Part shown: positions 1-7,737 of the stretch, one piece after another
Layout: each line of letters starts with the position of its first letter
Position numbering within the stretch: position 1 is the stretch's first letter
DNA from: Rhodococcus sp. SBT000017
GTDB taxonomy: Bacteria; Actinomycetota; Actinomycetes; Mycobacteriales; Mycobacteriaceae
Direction: 5' to 3'
Assembly (NCBI RefSeq): GCF_003688915.1
Contig: NZ_REFU01000002.1
Coordinates: forward strand, 62,001 to 126,000
Length of the DNA: 64,000 nt
Notes under the pieces: model-generated
The model's database searches: none
What the model saw: only the letters and a program-made list of their open reading frames with translations
What the model was told of the DNA's origin: nothing
Translations under genes and position numbers: made by a program

Positions 1-423
1 GGTCTCCTTCGCCCGTGCACAGGTGTCGTAGGTGTCGATGCCGTGATCGTCGCCGATGATCACGTTGGGGTCGATTCCATGCTCGACCAGATAGTCGGTC
101 ATCGCTTGAATTTCGTTGCCGGAGTTGCCGTCTGCGTCACCGGAGACCAGAATTGCCTTGACCTTCCCCGCCGCCATCAAGGCAATCGCAGTGTCGAGAC
201 GTCCGGAGAGAAACCGCATCGGCTTGCCGTCGCGCACCTGTGCACCGAGAACGATGGCCACCGGCGCGTCCGGCGCATCGTCGACTTCGTAGACCTTCCC
301 CGCCGTCGCGTACGCCACCCAACCGGCCGATGCCAGAACGACGGCAACCAGGGCGGCGACCACCGCGCAGAAGGCACGAACGAGTCGTCCGGCCAGTCCT
401 CGGGGCTTCGATTCGGTACTCAT
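1..423 (-). CDS. SanA/YdcF-like DUF218 membrane protein (partial)
   Basis: The gene reads leftward from an ATG at 423 and runs off the left edge of the window, so only about 141 N-terminal codons are present. Residues about 10-38 form one hydrophobic helix after a basic N-terminus. The periplasmic-type domain follows, with the DUF218 landmarks AIVLGAQVRDGKP, SGRLDTAIALMAAGK and ILVSGD, then a DDHGIDTYDTC segment. This family includes E. coli SanA and YdcF, envelope-linked proteins; SanA affects vancomycin exclusion, but the biochemical reaction is not settled. The assignment to the family is firm; a role in envelope homeostasis is inference from homologues. The gene is divergent from the symporter gene at 742. 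Confidence 0.85.
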   Translation of the reverse strand, partial: MSTESKPRGLAGRLVRAFCAVVAALVAVVLASAGWVAYATAGKVYEVDDAPDAPVAIVLGAQVRDGKPMRFLSGRLDTAIALMAAGKVKAILVSGDADGNSGNEIQAMTDYLVEHGIDPNVIIGDDHGIDTYDTCARAKET

Positions 424-741
424 GATCTCGTTTCGTCGGCGGGAAGAAACCTCAAGCTAACTCACGAATACGGCGTCCGAGCATCGCCGAGGCGCACCCA
501 TACCGATTCCACAGTGAACCCTCAGAGCCCGCCCCTGCTTGATTGCGCAGTTCGGAGGCGGAGTACCGTTCGATCAGTGAATCCGCTGCTGACCTCTCGA
601 CGGTATGTCGACTTGCGTCTGCAAGCCAGCGCTACCTGTTGACGGTCCTTTAGACCGCGTCCCCTCCGATCGGCCCATCGGCCGACGAGCACCTCTGTCG
701 CCCATCCCTGGCGACACCTCTCCTTTTCGAAAGGCATATCC
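424..741. other. divergent intergenic region
   Basis: This is a 318-base gap between the SanA-like gene (leftward) and the symporter gene (rightward). I see no convincing coding frame in it. A short hairpin, TCGGCC with GGCCGA, lies at 670-685. A TTGACG at 639-644 could be a -35 element, but no good -10 sits at the right distance. An AAAGG at about 730 precedes the ATG at 742 as a plausible ribosome binding site. Confidence 0.4.
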
Positions 742-2115
742 ATGTCTGCGCCCAGCGCTACCCGAACGCGCCGTGTCCCTACCTGGGCAACCGCATTCGG
801 TCCACAAATCGTTGCCGGACTCGTCCTCGGAGTCGTCCTCGGACTCATCGCCCGCTCGATGCCCGACGCCGCCGACGGGAACGACAACTGGTTGGTCGGC
901 ACCCTGTCGACCATCGGTTCGAGCTACGTCAAACTGCTCACCGTCGCGGTGATCCCGCTGGTGTTCACGGCTATCGTCAGTTCCATCGCCAACCTGCGCG
1001 AGGTCACCAATGCTGCCCGTCTGGCGATCCAGACGCTGTGGTGGTTCGCCATCACGGCGTTCATCGCCGTCATCATCGGCATCGTGATCGGGTTGGTCGC
1101 GCAGCCCGGCTCGCGTACCAGCGCGGGAGCGGACTCGGCCGGCGATCCGTCGAATGTCGGGTCGTGGTGGTCGTTCCTCACCGGACTTGTACCGAACAAC
1201 TTCCTCGCACTCGGCGCGAAAACCACGGTCGCCGAGAGCGGCACCGCAACCACATCGCTGAGCTTCAACATCTTGCAGTTGCTGGTCATTGCCGCTGCCA
1301 TCGGTATCGCTGCACTCAAGGTGGGTAAGAAGGCCGAGCCGTTCCTCGCGTTCAACGCGTCGCTGTTGGCCATCGTGCAGAAGGTGCTGTGGTGGATCAT
1401 TCGGCTGGCACCGATCGGCACCGCCGCACTCATCGGCAACGCGGTGGCGACCTACGGCTGGGACGCGATCGGTTCGCTCGGCGTGTTCACAGTATCGATC
1501 TACGTCGGTCTGGCCGTGGTGTTCTTCCTGGTGTACCCGGTGATCGTTCGCGCGCACGGCCTTTCGGTGCGCAACTTCTACTCGGGAGTGTGACCTGCCA
1601 CCCAGCTGGGCTTCGTCTCGCGTTCGTCGATCGGAACCCTGCCACTCACCGAGCGCGTCACCGAACGAAACCTCGGAGTTCCGCGCGAGTACGGGTCGTT
1701 CGCGGTACCTCTCGGGGCGACGACCAAGATGGATGGTTGCGCGGCAATCTATCCCGCGATCGCGGCGCTCTTCGTCGCTCAGTTCTACGGCATCGATCTG
1801 ACCATCACCGATTACCTGCTGATCATCGTGGTGTCCGTGATCGGTTCCGCGGCAACGGCAGGAACAACAGGTGCGACGGTGATGCTCACACTCACACTGT
1901 CGACCCTGGGGTTGCCGCTCGCCGGTGTCGGTCTGCTGCTCGCGGTGGAGCCGATCGTCGACATGGGTCGCACCGCAGTCAACGTGACCGGTCAGGCATT
2001 GGTGCCGACCATCGTCGCCAAGCGCGAAGGAATCCTCGACCTCGAGCGCTACAACGCTCCGCGAAACGGCGACCCCTTCGTCGACGAGGAAGCCGAAGTG
2101 GAACTCGCTCGCTGA
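742..2115 (+). pseudogene. dicarboxylate/amino acid:cation symporter, interrupted by an in-frame TGA
   Basis: This reads as a DAACS-family (GltP/DctA-like) sodium- or proton-coupled carboxylate/glutamate symporter, a polytopic inner-membrane carrier of about 457 codons. The first 283 codons (742-1590) give the N-terminal transmembrane helices. Codon 284 (1591-1593) is TGA, and the same frame then continues without any shift through FVSRSSIGTLP (the serine-rich HP1 loop) and GATTKMDGCA (the substrate/cation site in TM7) to a stop at 2113-2115. Family members carry Trp at the interrupted place (the W of a WPAxQLxFVSRSS motif), so TGG to TGA is the simplest explanation. As written, both transport hairpins would be lost. 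It could be a recent nonsense mutation, a sequencing error or a readthrough site. An AAAGG ribosome binding site precedes the ATG. Confidence 0.9.
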
Positions 2116-2137
2116 CAGAGCAATTCGATCTGCGATT

Positions 2138-2166
2138 CCCGACGACCGAGCAACTGGGTCGTCGGG
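2138..2166. terminator. hairpin terminator after the symporter gene
   Basis: A perfect 10-base-pair inverted repeat, CCCGACGACC with GGTCGTCGGG, encloses a 9-base loop, 22 bases beyond the symporter stop. There is no real U-tract. Its place between converging genes (symporter and the DUF998 gene) suggests a bidirectional terminator. Confidence 0.6.
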
Positions 2167-2282
2167 ATTCGTCGTCTATCGCGGTGGCAACAGCGCTGCG
2201 ACAGCGGCCGCGGTGTCGGTGTCCGTCGCCTCCACACTGGCGAAATAGTACGATCGCCAATACGTGAGTTGTCGGCGGTTCC

Positions 2283-2972
2283 CTAGACAGGCTGTGAGGA
2301 CCGGATCTCCTGTGCCGACTCCGTGGCCGCATTCCGACGTTCTGCCGCCCACACCCACAGGGCGAGCGAGATGAGCGCGATCACTTCGGCTACGACGAGC
2401 ACCCGCTCCACATAGCCGAGTGTGACGACGCGATACCAAGGACGCGAGCCGGTTGCTCCCACAGCCAGCGCGTACACGATCGGCATCAACGTCACAAAGG
2501 ACAGCGCGCTGAGTCCCATGGTCACGCGGGCGCGCACTGCCCACACAGCGTCACGAAGCCACGGGCGAGAGAACGCGAACACCGCAACGGGGATGCTGAC
2601 GAACGCCACCGCTGCCCCCAGTCGGTGGATCGTGCCGCCGATGCTGAGCGAGGCGTCGTTCGACCAATCCTGCTTCGGCACAGCGACGACGGCGACGAGT
2701 CCCACGGTCCACAGTGTGAGGAAGATCGAAGCGGTCGCACCAGGCCGAGTGAGGCGATGTCGAATCGCGGACGCGAGGGTGAGCGCCGAACCGAGAGCGA
2801 GCAGAACGACGCCGATCGAGAACACCCACTGCTGCGCGCCGAGTCCGTACTCGCTGATCGTTCGACGCAGATGGGAGGGCGTCTGCCATGCAGTGTGGAT
2901 ATCGAGAACCAGCACCACGAGTGCGCCCAGCACGATCGTCAGTGCGCCCACCTTCGCTGGTCGAACAGTCAC
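2283..2972 (-). CDS. DUF998 family membrane protein
   Basis: A 229-residue polytopic membrane protein with six or so hydrophobic helices. The segment RRTISEYGLGAQQW after the first helix is the typical DUF998 signature, and the second half is rich in Trp and Val helices. I place the start at the GTG at 2972 because AGAGGAG sits just upstream; a further-upstream ATG at 3080 would add an Arg/His-rich, unlikely leader and has no such site. DUF998 proteins are integral membrane proteins of unknown activity. The gene follows the esterase gene on the same strand with about 110 bases between, so the two may share a transcript. Confidence 0.8.
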   Translation of the reverse strand: MTVRPAKVGALTIVLGALVVLVLDIHTAWQTPSHLRRTISEYGLGAQQWVFSIGVVLLALGSALTLASAIRHRLTRPGATASIFLTLWTVGLVAVVAVPKQDWSNDASLSIGGTIHRLGAAVAFVSIPVAVFAFSRPWLRDAVWAVRARVTMGLSALSFVTLMPIVYALAVGATGSRPWYRVVTLGYVERVLVVAEVIALISLALWVWAAERRNAATESAQEIRSSQPV

Positions 2973-3083
2973 ATCGCTCTCCTCTGGGACGGCACGGTCG
3001 GCTGCCCACGCTCCATGGTGCCTGAACGATCGCCTTTGCTCGGTGACGTCCCCAGGACACCGGCAGTCAGGAGTCGGCAAAGC

Positions 3084-4418
3084 CTATTTTCTCGACGGGT
3101 CCAGCAGATGCTCGCAGAGGAAGCGAGTCGACAGCAACGACCAGTGCTCGGCGTTGCCCATCGCACAGTGGTCGTCGTCGGCATAGAGCACCAGCTGCGC
3201 GTTGGGCGCAGCGACTGCGAGGTCGATCGAGTCGCGGGTACTGGCGAGAGTGTCCTGAGCCCCGTTGATCACCAACAGTGGGATGCCGATGTCTCGATAG
3301 AGTTGTCGCAGAGAGAGTTTCGATACCTTGTGCAACAGGCCGGCAATACTGGTGGCACCGAGCGTCCGGCTCAGCGTCGACAGCATCACCTCCGGCATGC
3401 CGATCGAATTGACCACACCGAAACTCCGGTGTGTGAGCGGCCCATTGGACACCGCCGCTTTCAAACGAGGGTCCACAGCGGCCATACGCGCGGCCCAGTA
3501 ACCGCCGAAGCTGAAACCCATGATGCCCAATCGCTCGCCGTCGATGCGCTTGTCGGCAGCGAGAAAGTCGATCACCGACCTGTAGACGATCTCGGCCGCC
3601 ACCGTCATGGGGTCGCTGTACGAATATGTACCGGGCATCTCCATGACGAAGGTGGCGAGACCGGCCTCGCGCCGAGCCAGGAGAGGAAAGAGAGTCTCGG
3701 CGATGGTGCCTTCCAAGCCGTTCGTGACCAGAACCGTCGGCATGTTCGTCGCACCAGTCGGCAACGCGAGAACGCCGTGCACCCGATCGGAGGTGCCGGG
3801 CAAGACGATGTCGAGCACTTCGACGTCGTACCCCATCGTCGGCGCCATGGCCTGCAACAACGTTTCCGACAAGCGCGACGAGCGGCGGTAGGCACGCTGG
3901 CGTTGAGGACTGCCGCCAGGCCACGCGGCAACGAAGTCGTACACCAGCGCTTTGATCAAACCGTCCATCGCAACAACCGCGTCGGATGCCTCGGGATGCG
4001 CTGCGACGAACCGTGCCGGTACCTCCGGATCTGCCACCGTGCCACGATCGACAAGAATTGTCGCCGCTGGCGCGAGTGCCTCACCCAGTGCCGTCAGTGC
4101 CGAGGGGTCGGGGGCGTCGAGCAACCGGGCACTCTCGGGGGCACCCAATCGGAACAACGCCTCGTCTGCGCGCGCGAGGTGTCCGTCGGCGAACGTCGAC
4201 CAGTAGGGAGCCCACCGGTCATCGTCGAACGAACGGCATTCCGACAGCTGACTCCGGAATTCTGCATCCGGGATTCCGCCGAGATGCGTGAAGCGGTCGA
4301 CGAACAGCCGCGGTAGAAACGGCGCGACACCTCGCCTGTGCGCGGCACGTTCGGTGCTGCGGGTCAGCGCTCTCACGCTGACCGCTATACGCCGTCCCCA
4401 ATCCATCAACGATGCCAC
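3084..4418 (-). CDS. alpha/beta hydrolase, FrsA-like esterase
   Basis: A 444-residue protein with an all-helical N-terminal cap of about 200 residues and a C-terminal alpha/beta hydrolase fold. The nucleophile elbow is GFSFGG, the acid is probably the Asp of NGAQDTLAS, and the histidine is in DDDHCAMG, giving a complete Ser-Asp-His triad. The architecture resembles FrsA/DUF1100-type esterases, which hydrolyse small acyl esters; the substrate here is unknown. There is no signal peptide, so it is cytoplasmic. It is divergent from a TetR gene with two palindromes between them, which makes it the likely target of that regulator. Confidence 0.82.
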   Translation of the reverse strand: MASLMDWGRRIAVSVRALTRSTERAAHRRGVAPFLPRLFVDRFTHLGGIPDAEFRSQLSECRSFDDDRWAPYWSTFADGHLARADEALFRLGAPESARLLDAPDPSALTALGEALAPAATILVDRGTVADPEVPARFVAAHPEASDAVVAMDGLIKALVYDFVAAWPGGSPQRQRAYRRSSRLSETLLQAMAPTMGYDVEVLDIVLPGTSDRVHGVLALPTGATNMPTVLVTNGLEGTIAETLFPLLARREAGLATFVMEMPGTYSYSDPMTVAAEIVYRSVIDFLAADKRIDGERLGIMGFSFGGYWAARMAAVDPRLKAAVSNGPLTHRSFGVVNSIGMPEVMLSTLSRTLGATSIAGLLHKVSKLSLRQLYRDIGIPLLVINGAQDTLASTRDSIDLAVAAPNAQLVLYADDDHCAMGNAEHWSLLSTRFLCEHLLDPSRK

Positions 4419-4452
4419 CGGCTACTCCCCCGCCCCTAAACGCAGACAGTTC

Positions 4453-4486
4453 TGCCTTAAGGCACGGTAGGCGGCTCGAACGCCTA
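4453..4486. promoter_or_regulatory. paired palindromes in the esterase/TetR divergent region
   Basis: A perfect 12-base palindrome, TGCCTTAAGGCA (4453-4464), is followed by a second inverted repeat, TAGGCG-N7-CGCCTA (4468-4486). Both lie in the 98-base gap between the leftward esterase gene and the rightward TetR gene. They are good candidates for operators bound by the TetR dimer. Confidence 0.5.
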
Positions 4487-4516
4487 ACGCAAGGGACACT
4501 GCAATAGCATTCACGG

Positions 4517-5146
4517 ATGGCTGACAACACCGATCACGTTGCACCACGCCGACGGCCAGGGGGACGGACGGCTCACGTCAGAGCTGCGGTACACCAGGCC
4601 GTACTGGACGCCGTGATCGAGGGCGGCGTCGACAAGGTCGGCATTCCGGATATCGCCCGCCGCGCCGGCGTACGTGACAGCACTGTCTACCGACGGTGGG
4701 CCACTAGAGAAAATCTTGTACTCGACGCGATGCTCGCCGCCAGCGAGCACACCCTCCCGCGGCCCGATACCGGCTCGCTGCGCGGGGATCTAACGACACT
4801 TGCCACCACTTTGAGCGCGTATCTGAACTCACCCCTGGGCCATGGCCTGGTTCGAGCGCTTGCCTTCGTCACCGACTCCCCCGACATCGAGCTGGCGCGA
4901 AACACATTCTGGCAGAAACGTTTCGAGGCAAACCAAGTGATGATCGGACATGCAATCGCACGGGGTGAGATCTCCGCCGGTGCCGACGCGCATGCCCGCA
5001 CCGCGATAGAACTGCTCATTGCCCCCATCCACTTTCGCCATTTCCTCACCCGCGTTCCGTGTGACGCGGAATTCATCGACACCGTGGTCGCCGCGGCGAT
5101 CGGATCACTACGCAGCACGCCGACGAGCGACGCCGAACACCCTTGA
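4517..5146 (+). CDS. TetR/AcrR family transcriptional regulator
   Basis: A 209-residue regulator. The N-terminal helix-turn-helix covers about residues 20-75 and includes IPDIARRAGVRDSTVYRRW, the typical recognition-helix region of TetR proteins. The C-terminal ligand-binding half resembles the TetR_C class with LVRALAFV and IELLIAPIHFRHFLTR. The ligand is unknown. The gene is divergent from the FrsA-like esterase gene, with two palindromes between, so local repression of the esterase and itself is likely. Its stop codon overlaps the putative -35 element of the ArsR gene that follows. Confidence 0.88.
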   Translation: MADNTDHVAPRRRPGGRTAHVRAAVHQAVLDAVIEGGVDKVGIPDIARRAGVRDSTVYRRWATRENLVLDAMLAASEHTLPRPDTGSLRGDLTTLATTLSAYLNSPLGHGLVRALAFVTDSPDIELARNTFWQKRFEANQVMIGHAIARGEISAGADAHARTAIELLIAPIHFRHFLTRVPCDAEFIDTVVAAAIGSLRSTPTSDAEHP

Positions 5147-5191
5147 CGAAGTCCGAACCTCGGCATAATCTACAACCAAATGGTTGTAGAT
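5143..5191 (+). promoter_or_regulatory. ArsR promoter with operator spanning the start codon
   Basis: A -35-like TTGACG (5143-5148) is followed after 17 bases by TAATCT (5166-5171). A perfect inverted repeat, ATCTACAACCA-AA-TGGTTGTAGAT (5168-5191), overlaps the -10 and the ATG at 5180. The expected transcription start falls at or within two bases of that ATG, so the message is probably leaderless. Binding of the ArsR dimer here would block its own transcription. Confidence 0.7.
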
Positions 5192-5527
5192 GAGATGAGT
5201 GACGCCGAGGTCGATCGCCTGTTCCAGGCCTTCGCCGACAAGACGCGGCGCGACATCGTCGCGAAGGTCACTGTCGGCGAACAGTCGGTATCGGAGTTGG
5301 CGGCTCACTACGCCATGAGTTTTGCCGCTGTGCAGAAGCACGTCGCGGTTCTCGAACGCGCTGACGTGATCACCAAACACAAGCGTGGCAGGGAGCAGAT
5401 CGTGCGAGTTCGGTTGGACACCATCGCACACGCTCGCGCCTTGCTCGATACCTACGAGGAGATCTGGCGACAACGCGTCGAACGGATCGACGATCTCTTC
5501 ACCAACGACCGGAAAGGTACCACCTGA
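5180..5527 (+). CDS. ArsR family (SdpR-like) regulator
   Basis: A 115-residue winged-helix regulator. The core, with FADKTRRDIVAKV, SVSELAAHYAMSFAAVQKHVAVLE and a wing around ITKHKRGREQIVRV, is typical of the ArsR subgroup that is always encoded next to an SRPBCC protein. It has no Cys metal-binding motif, so it is not a metal sensor of the classic ArsR type. I choose the ATG at 5180 because the promoter geometry puts the transcription start there; a second ATG at 5195 has no ribosome binding site either. It overlaps the downstream SRPBCC gene by one base (TGATG), showing a two-gene operon. Confidence 0.9.
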   Translation: MVVDEMSDAEVDRLFQAFADKTRRDIVAKVTVGEQSVSELAAHYAMSFAAVQKHVAVLERADVITKHKRGREQIVRVRLDTIAHARALLDTYEEIWRQRVERIDDLFTNDRKGTT

Positions 5528-6012
5528 TGCCATTCGTCAGCTCTCACCAGGACACCGAGCAACTCGCCCTCACCCTCGTCGCCAAATTCGCCGCGTCGGT
5601 CGAGCAGGTCTGGCAGATCTGGGAGGACCCTCGTCAGCTCGAACGCTGGTGGGGTCCTCCCACCTGGCCTGCCACGTTCGAGACGCACGACTTCGTTCCG
5701 GGAGGGCGCGCCACCTACTACATGACCGGACCTGATGGTGAGAAGATCACCTACTACTGGGTCTTCACCGACATCTCTGCGCTGTCGTCGCTGAGCTTCG
5801 ACGACGGATTCACCGACGAGAGCGGCAATCCATCCTCGGAGATGCCCATCATTCACACGGCCGTGACTCTCGAACGAGCGGATGCGTTGACACGCATGAC
5901 AATTCGAAGCCGGTTCGATTCGATCGAACAGCTCGAGCTGCTCGATTCAATGGGCATGGTCGAGGGCATGACGGAGGCAATCGGTCAGATCGACGCCATC
6001 CTCGCCCACTGA
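5527..6012 (+). CDS. SRPBCC (AHSA1-like) domain protein
   Basis: A 161-residue single-domain START/Bet v1-like protein of the AHSA1 branch. Landmarks are AKFAASVEQVWQIWEDPRQLERWWGPP at the N-terminus (the WWGP motif is a hallmark) and the C-terminal helix ELLDSMGMVEGMTEAIGQID. These proteins form a hydrophobic ligand cavity; their activity is generally unknown. The gene overlaps the ArsR gene by one base and is certainly co-transcribed with it. The pairing of this regulator type with an AHSA1 protein is widespread, and the ligand may be shared. Confidence 0.88.
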   Translation: MPFVSSHQDTEQLALTLVAKFAASVEQVWQIWEDPRQLERWWGPPTWPATFETHDFVPGGRATYYMTGPDGEKITYYWVFTDISALSSLSFDDGFTDESGNPSSEMPIIHTAVTLERADALTRMTIRSRFDSIEQLELLDSMGMVEGMTEAIGQIDAILAH

Positions 6013-6073
6013 TCGTGGTGCGCGGGAACTCGACCTCCACTACGAACTTTCGTGCACGTGCGGCGAAGCCGCT

Positions 6074-7096
6074 CTACTCCGGAACCGAGCTGACGGTGAA
6101 CGGCTCGACAGGCTCTCCCCCACGCTTGTCGAACTGGCTGTTCACTACGAACAGCCGATCGTCCATGGCTGCAACGGTTGTCGGGTAGGCGAACGATGGG
6201 TCGGTGATCTCTCCGGTGACCGCGCCAGTTCTGCCGTCGTCGTCGAGGTCGATTGTGGCGATGAGACCGTCACGATTGCGAACGACGTACAAGGTGTCGT
6301 CGTCCATCTCGAGCCCGTCACCGTTGGTGACCGTGGCACCGCCGAGGTCGACCTGTGTGACCTCTTTCGAGCTCTTGTCGATCCGGTACAGGTTGCCGGT
6401 GCTCGATTGCACGACGATCAACGCGGATTCGTCGTCGTTCTCGACGATTCCGTTGGCGTTGAATCCCTCCCCGTAGACGAAGGGGGTGCCGTCGAAGTTC
6501 ACGAACGTCTCCAGTTGTCCGTCCTGCACGCCTGCCGTCATCTGCTCGAACGGGATCCGGTACAGCGCCGGGTTCCGTGAGTCGGTGACGTAGGCATCGC
6601 CGTTGTCGGCGATGGCAACATCGTTGAGGAACGTGGCATCGGTGCCGAGGCCGTTTCCGAACGTGGCAACCAGTTCGCCGGAGTCGGCGTCGTACACCCA
6701 CACCTTGCCCGCGGCTCCACCGGCGATCACCAGGTAGTCGCTGCGATCGTCCTCGTCGGTCACGTCGATTCCGGCGGCGCCGGTGCGTCCGTCCGCGCCG
6801 CCAGGGAGAAACACCGACACATCCGGGGATCCGACAGTCCCGCGGAACACTGCGCCGTCGGACGTCGAGGTCACGTAGAACGTGTCGTCGGCGGCGGTGA
6901 TGCCCTCGGGGAACACGCCGCTACCCGGCAGGTTGTATACGGTCGCGGCGCTCGGGTTCGAGGCCGTGGACGACGCAGATGTGAATGCCGCAGTGGTGTC
7001 GTCCGTAGGCGTCTGTGTCGGTTCCGAGGACCCGCAGGCGCTCAGCAGGAGTGTGGTGGCGGCAACAGCGGGCACTATCCGGGAGACTCGGTTCAC
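6074..7096 (-). CDS. lipoprotein with SMP-30/ScyD-like beta-propeller
   Basis: A 340-residue exported lipoprotein. The signal peptide ends in a lipobox LLLSACG (Cys about 21), followed by a Ser/Thr-rich linker to about residue 50. The rest is a six-bladed-propeller-like domain with LPGGADGRTGAAGIDV, NDVAIADNGDAYVTDSRNPALYRIP and NGDGLEMDDDTLYVVRNRDGLI, as in SMP-30/gluconolactonase and ScyD/ScyE relatives. A lactonase activity is possible but the metal ligands cannot be assigned securely by eye. It stands alone, convergent with the SRPBCC gene. Confidence 0.8.
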   Translation of the reverse strand: MNRVSRIVPAVAATTLLLSACGSSEPTQTPTDDTTAAFTSASSTASNPSAATVYNLPGSGVFPEGITAADDTFYVTSTSDGAVFRGTVGSPDVSVFLPGGADGRTGAAGIDVTDEDDRSDYLVIAGGAAGKVWVYDADSGELVATFGNGLGTDATFLNDVAIADNGDAYVTDSRNPALYRIPFEQMTAGVQDGQLETFVNFDGTPFVYGEGFNANGIVENDDESALIVVQSSTGNLYRIDKSSKEVTQVDLGGATVTNGDGLEMDDDTLYVVRNRDGLIATIDLDDDGRTGAVTGEITDPSFAYPTTVAAMDDRLFVVNSQFDKRGGEPVEPFTVSSVPE

Positions 7097-7303
7097 ACGT
7101 TCGAGTGTTCCATATGTCCAATTTTCTTCCCAGCGAAATCATCCAGCCCCTCGCCGGGTTCACCTGATCTCAGGGGGCATGACGCTGCTGAGTGCGTTGT
7201 CTGGACGACAGCAGGCTCGGTGATCGGCGCACTCGTCCTGTACTGGATCGGTGTCGCTGATTCACTCACCAGGGCCGGTCGGCTTCGTCGTCGCGCTGAC
7301 TGC

Positions 7304-7564
7304 TCACAGCTCGTCGATGTCGATGAACCCGTCCTGCAGTGCGCGCACCAGCAACGTCGCTTTGGTCGGTGCCGTTCGCCCCACTGCCGTGTATTTGGCT
7401 CTGATGCGCGTCAGATGTGTGTTGACGGTTCCCATCGAGAGATAGAGCGAGCGCGACGCCTCCGCTTTGGAATCAGAGATGAGCCAGGCGGTGAGTACTT
7501 CGATTTCACGAGCGCTGAGCCGTGGGTCGGGTGCGTCGCCGACGCGGATGTCGAGCACAGTCAT
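7304..7564 (-). CDS. LuxR-type helix-turn-helix protein, HTH domain only
   Basis: An 86-residue protein that consists almost only of a LuxR/GerE DNA-binding domain: LSAREIEVLTAWL, SKAEASRSLYLSMGTVNTHLTRIRAKY and a C-terminal helix ending near LQDGFIDIDEL. It has no receiver or ligand domain. The start is taken at the ATG at 7562-7564, which has GAGG upstream; a longer frame would add an Arg/Pro-rich leader. It is divergent from the double-TetR gene, with two palindromes between. Self-standing LuxR HTH proteins often act with partner regulators, and that is inference here. Confidence 0.8.
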   Translation of the reverse strand: MTVLDIRVGDAPDPRLSAREIEVLTAWLISDSKAEASRSLYLSMGTVNTHLTRIRAKYTAVGRTAPTKATLLVRALQDGFIDIDEL

Positions 7565-7637
7565 GGAGATCCTCGATTTCTGGCACCACCGCTGTCCCGG
7601 TGGCGCGAACACGGCCAATGACACCGCACTCACTCCG

Positions 7638-7681
7638 CTGGGTCACTCCGAGGAATGACCCAGGTCGCTCTCACCTGAGAG
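7638..7681. promoter_or_regulatory. two palindromes between LuxR-HTH and double-TetR genes
   Basis: The first repeat is CTGGGTCA-N10-TGACCCAG (7638-7663), with perfect 8-base arms. The second is CTCTCA-CC-TGAGAG (7668-7681), with perfect 6-base arms. Both lie in the 173-base gap between the two divergent regulator genes, so each may be the operator of one of the two neighbours. Confidence 0.55.
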
Positions 7682-7737
7682 TGAACGCTGTCACCTGCGG
7701 CGACGTGCTCGACCCCACCTCGGTAAAGTCCGCCTCT

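Noticed and set aside
574..1557. Long minus-strand open frame (327 codons) opposite the symporter gene
   Set aside because: Its product is extremely rich in Arg, Asp, Gln and His with no hydrophobic core, as expected for the antisense of a membrane protein gene.
1591..1593. Selenocysteine reading of the in-frame TGA
   Set aside because: The family has Trp there, and I see no selenocysteine-insertion hairpin after the codon; a nonsense change is simpler.
2625..4316. Plus-strand open frame of 563 codons opposite the DUF998 and esterase genes
   Set aside because: Composition is Arg/His/Gln-rich and it covers two well supported genes on the other strand; no domain is seen.
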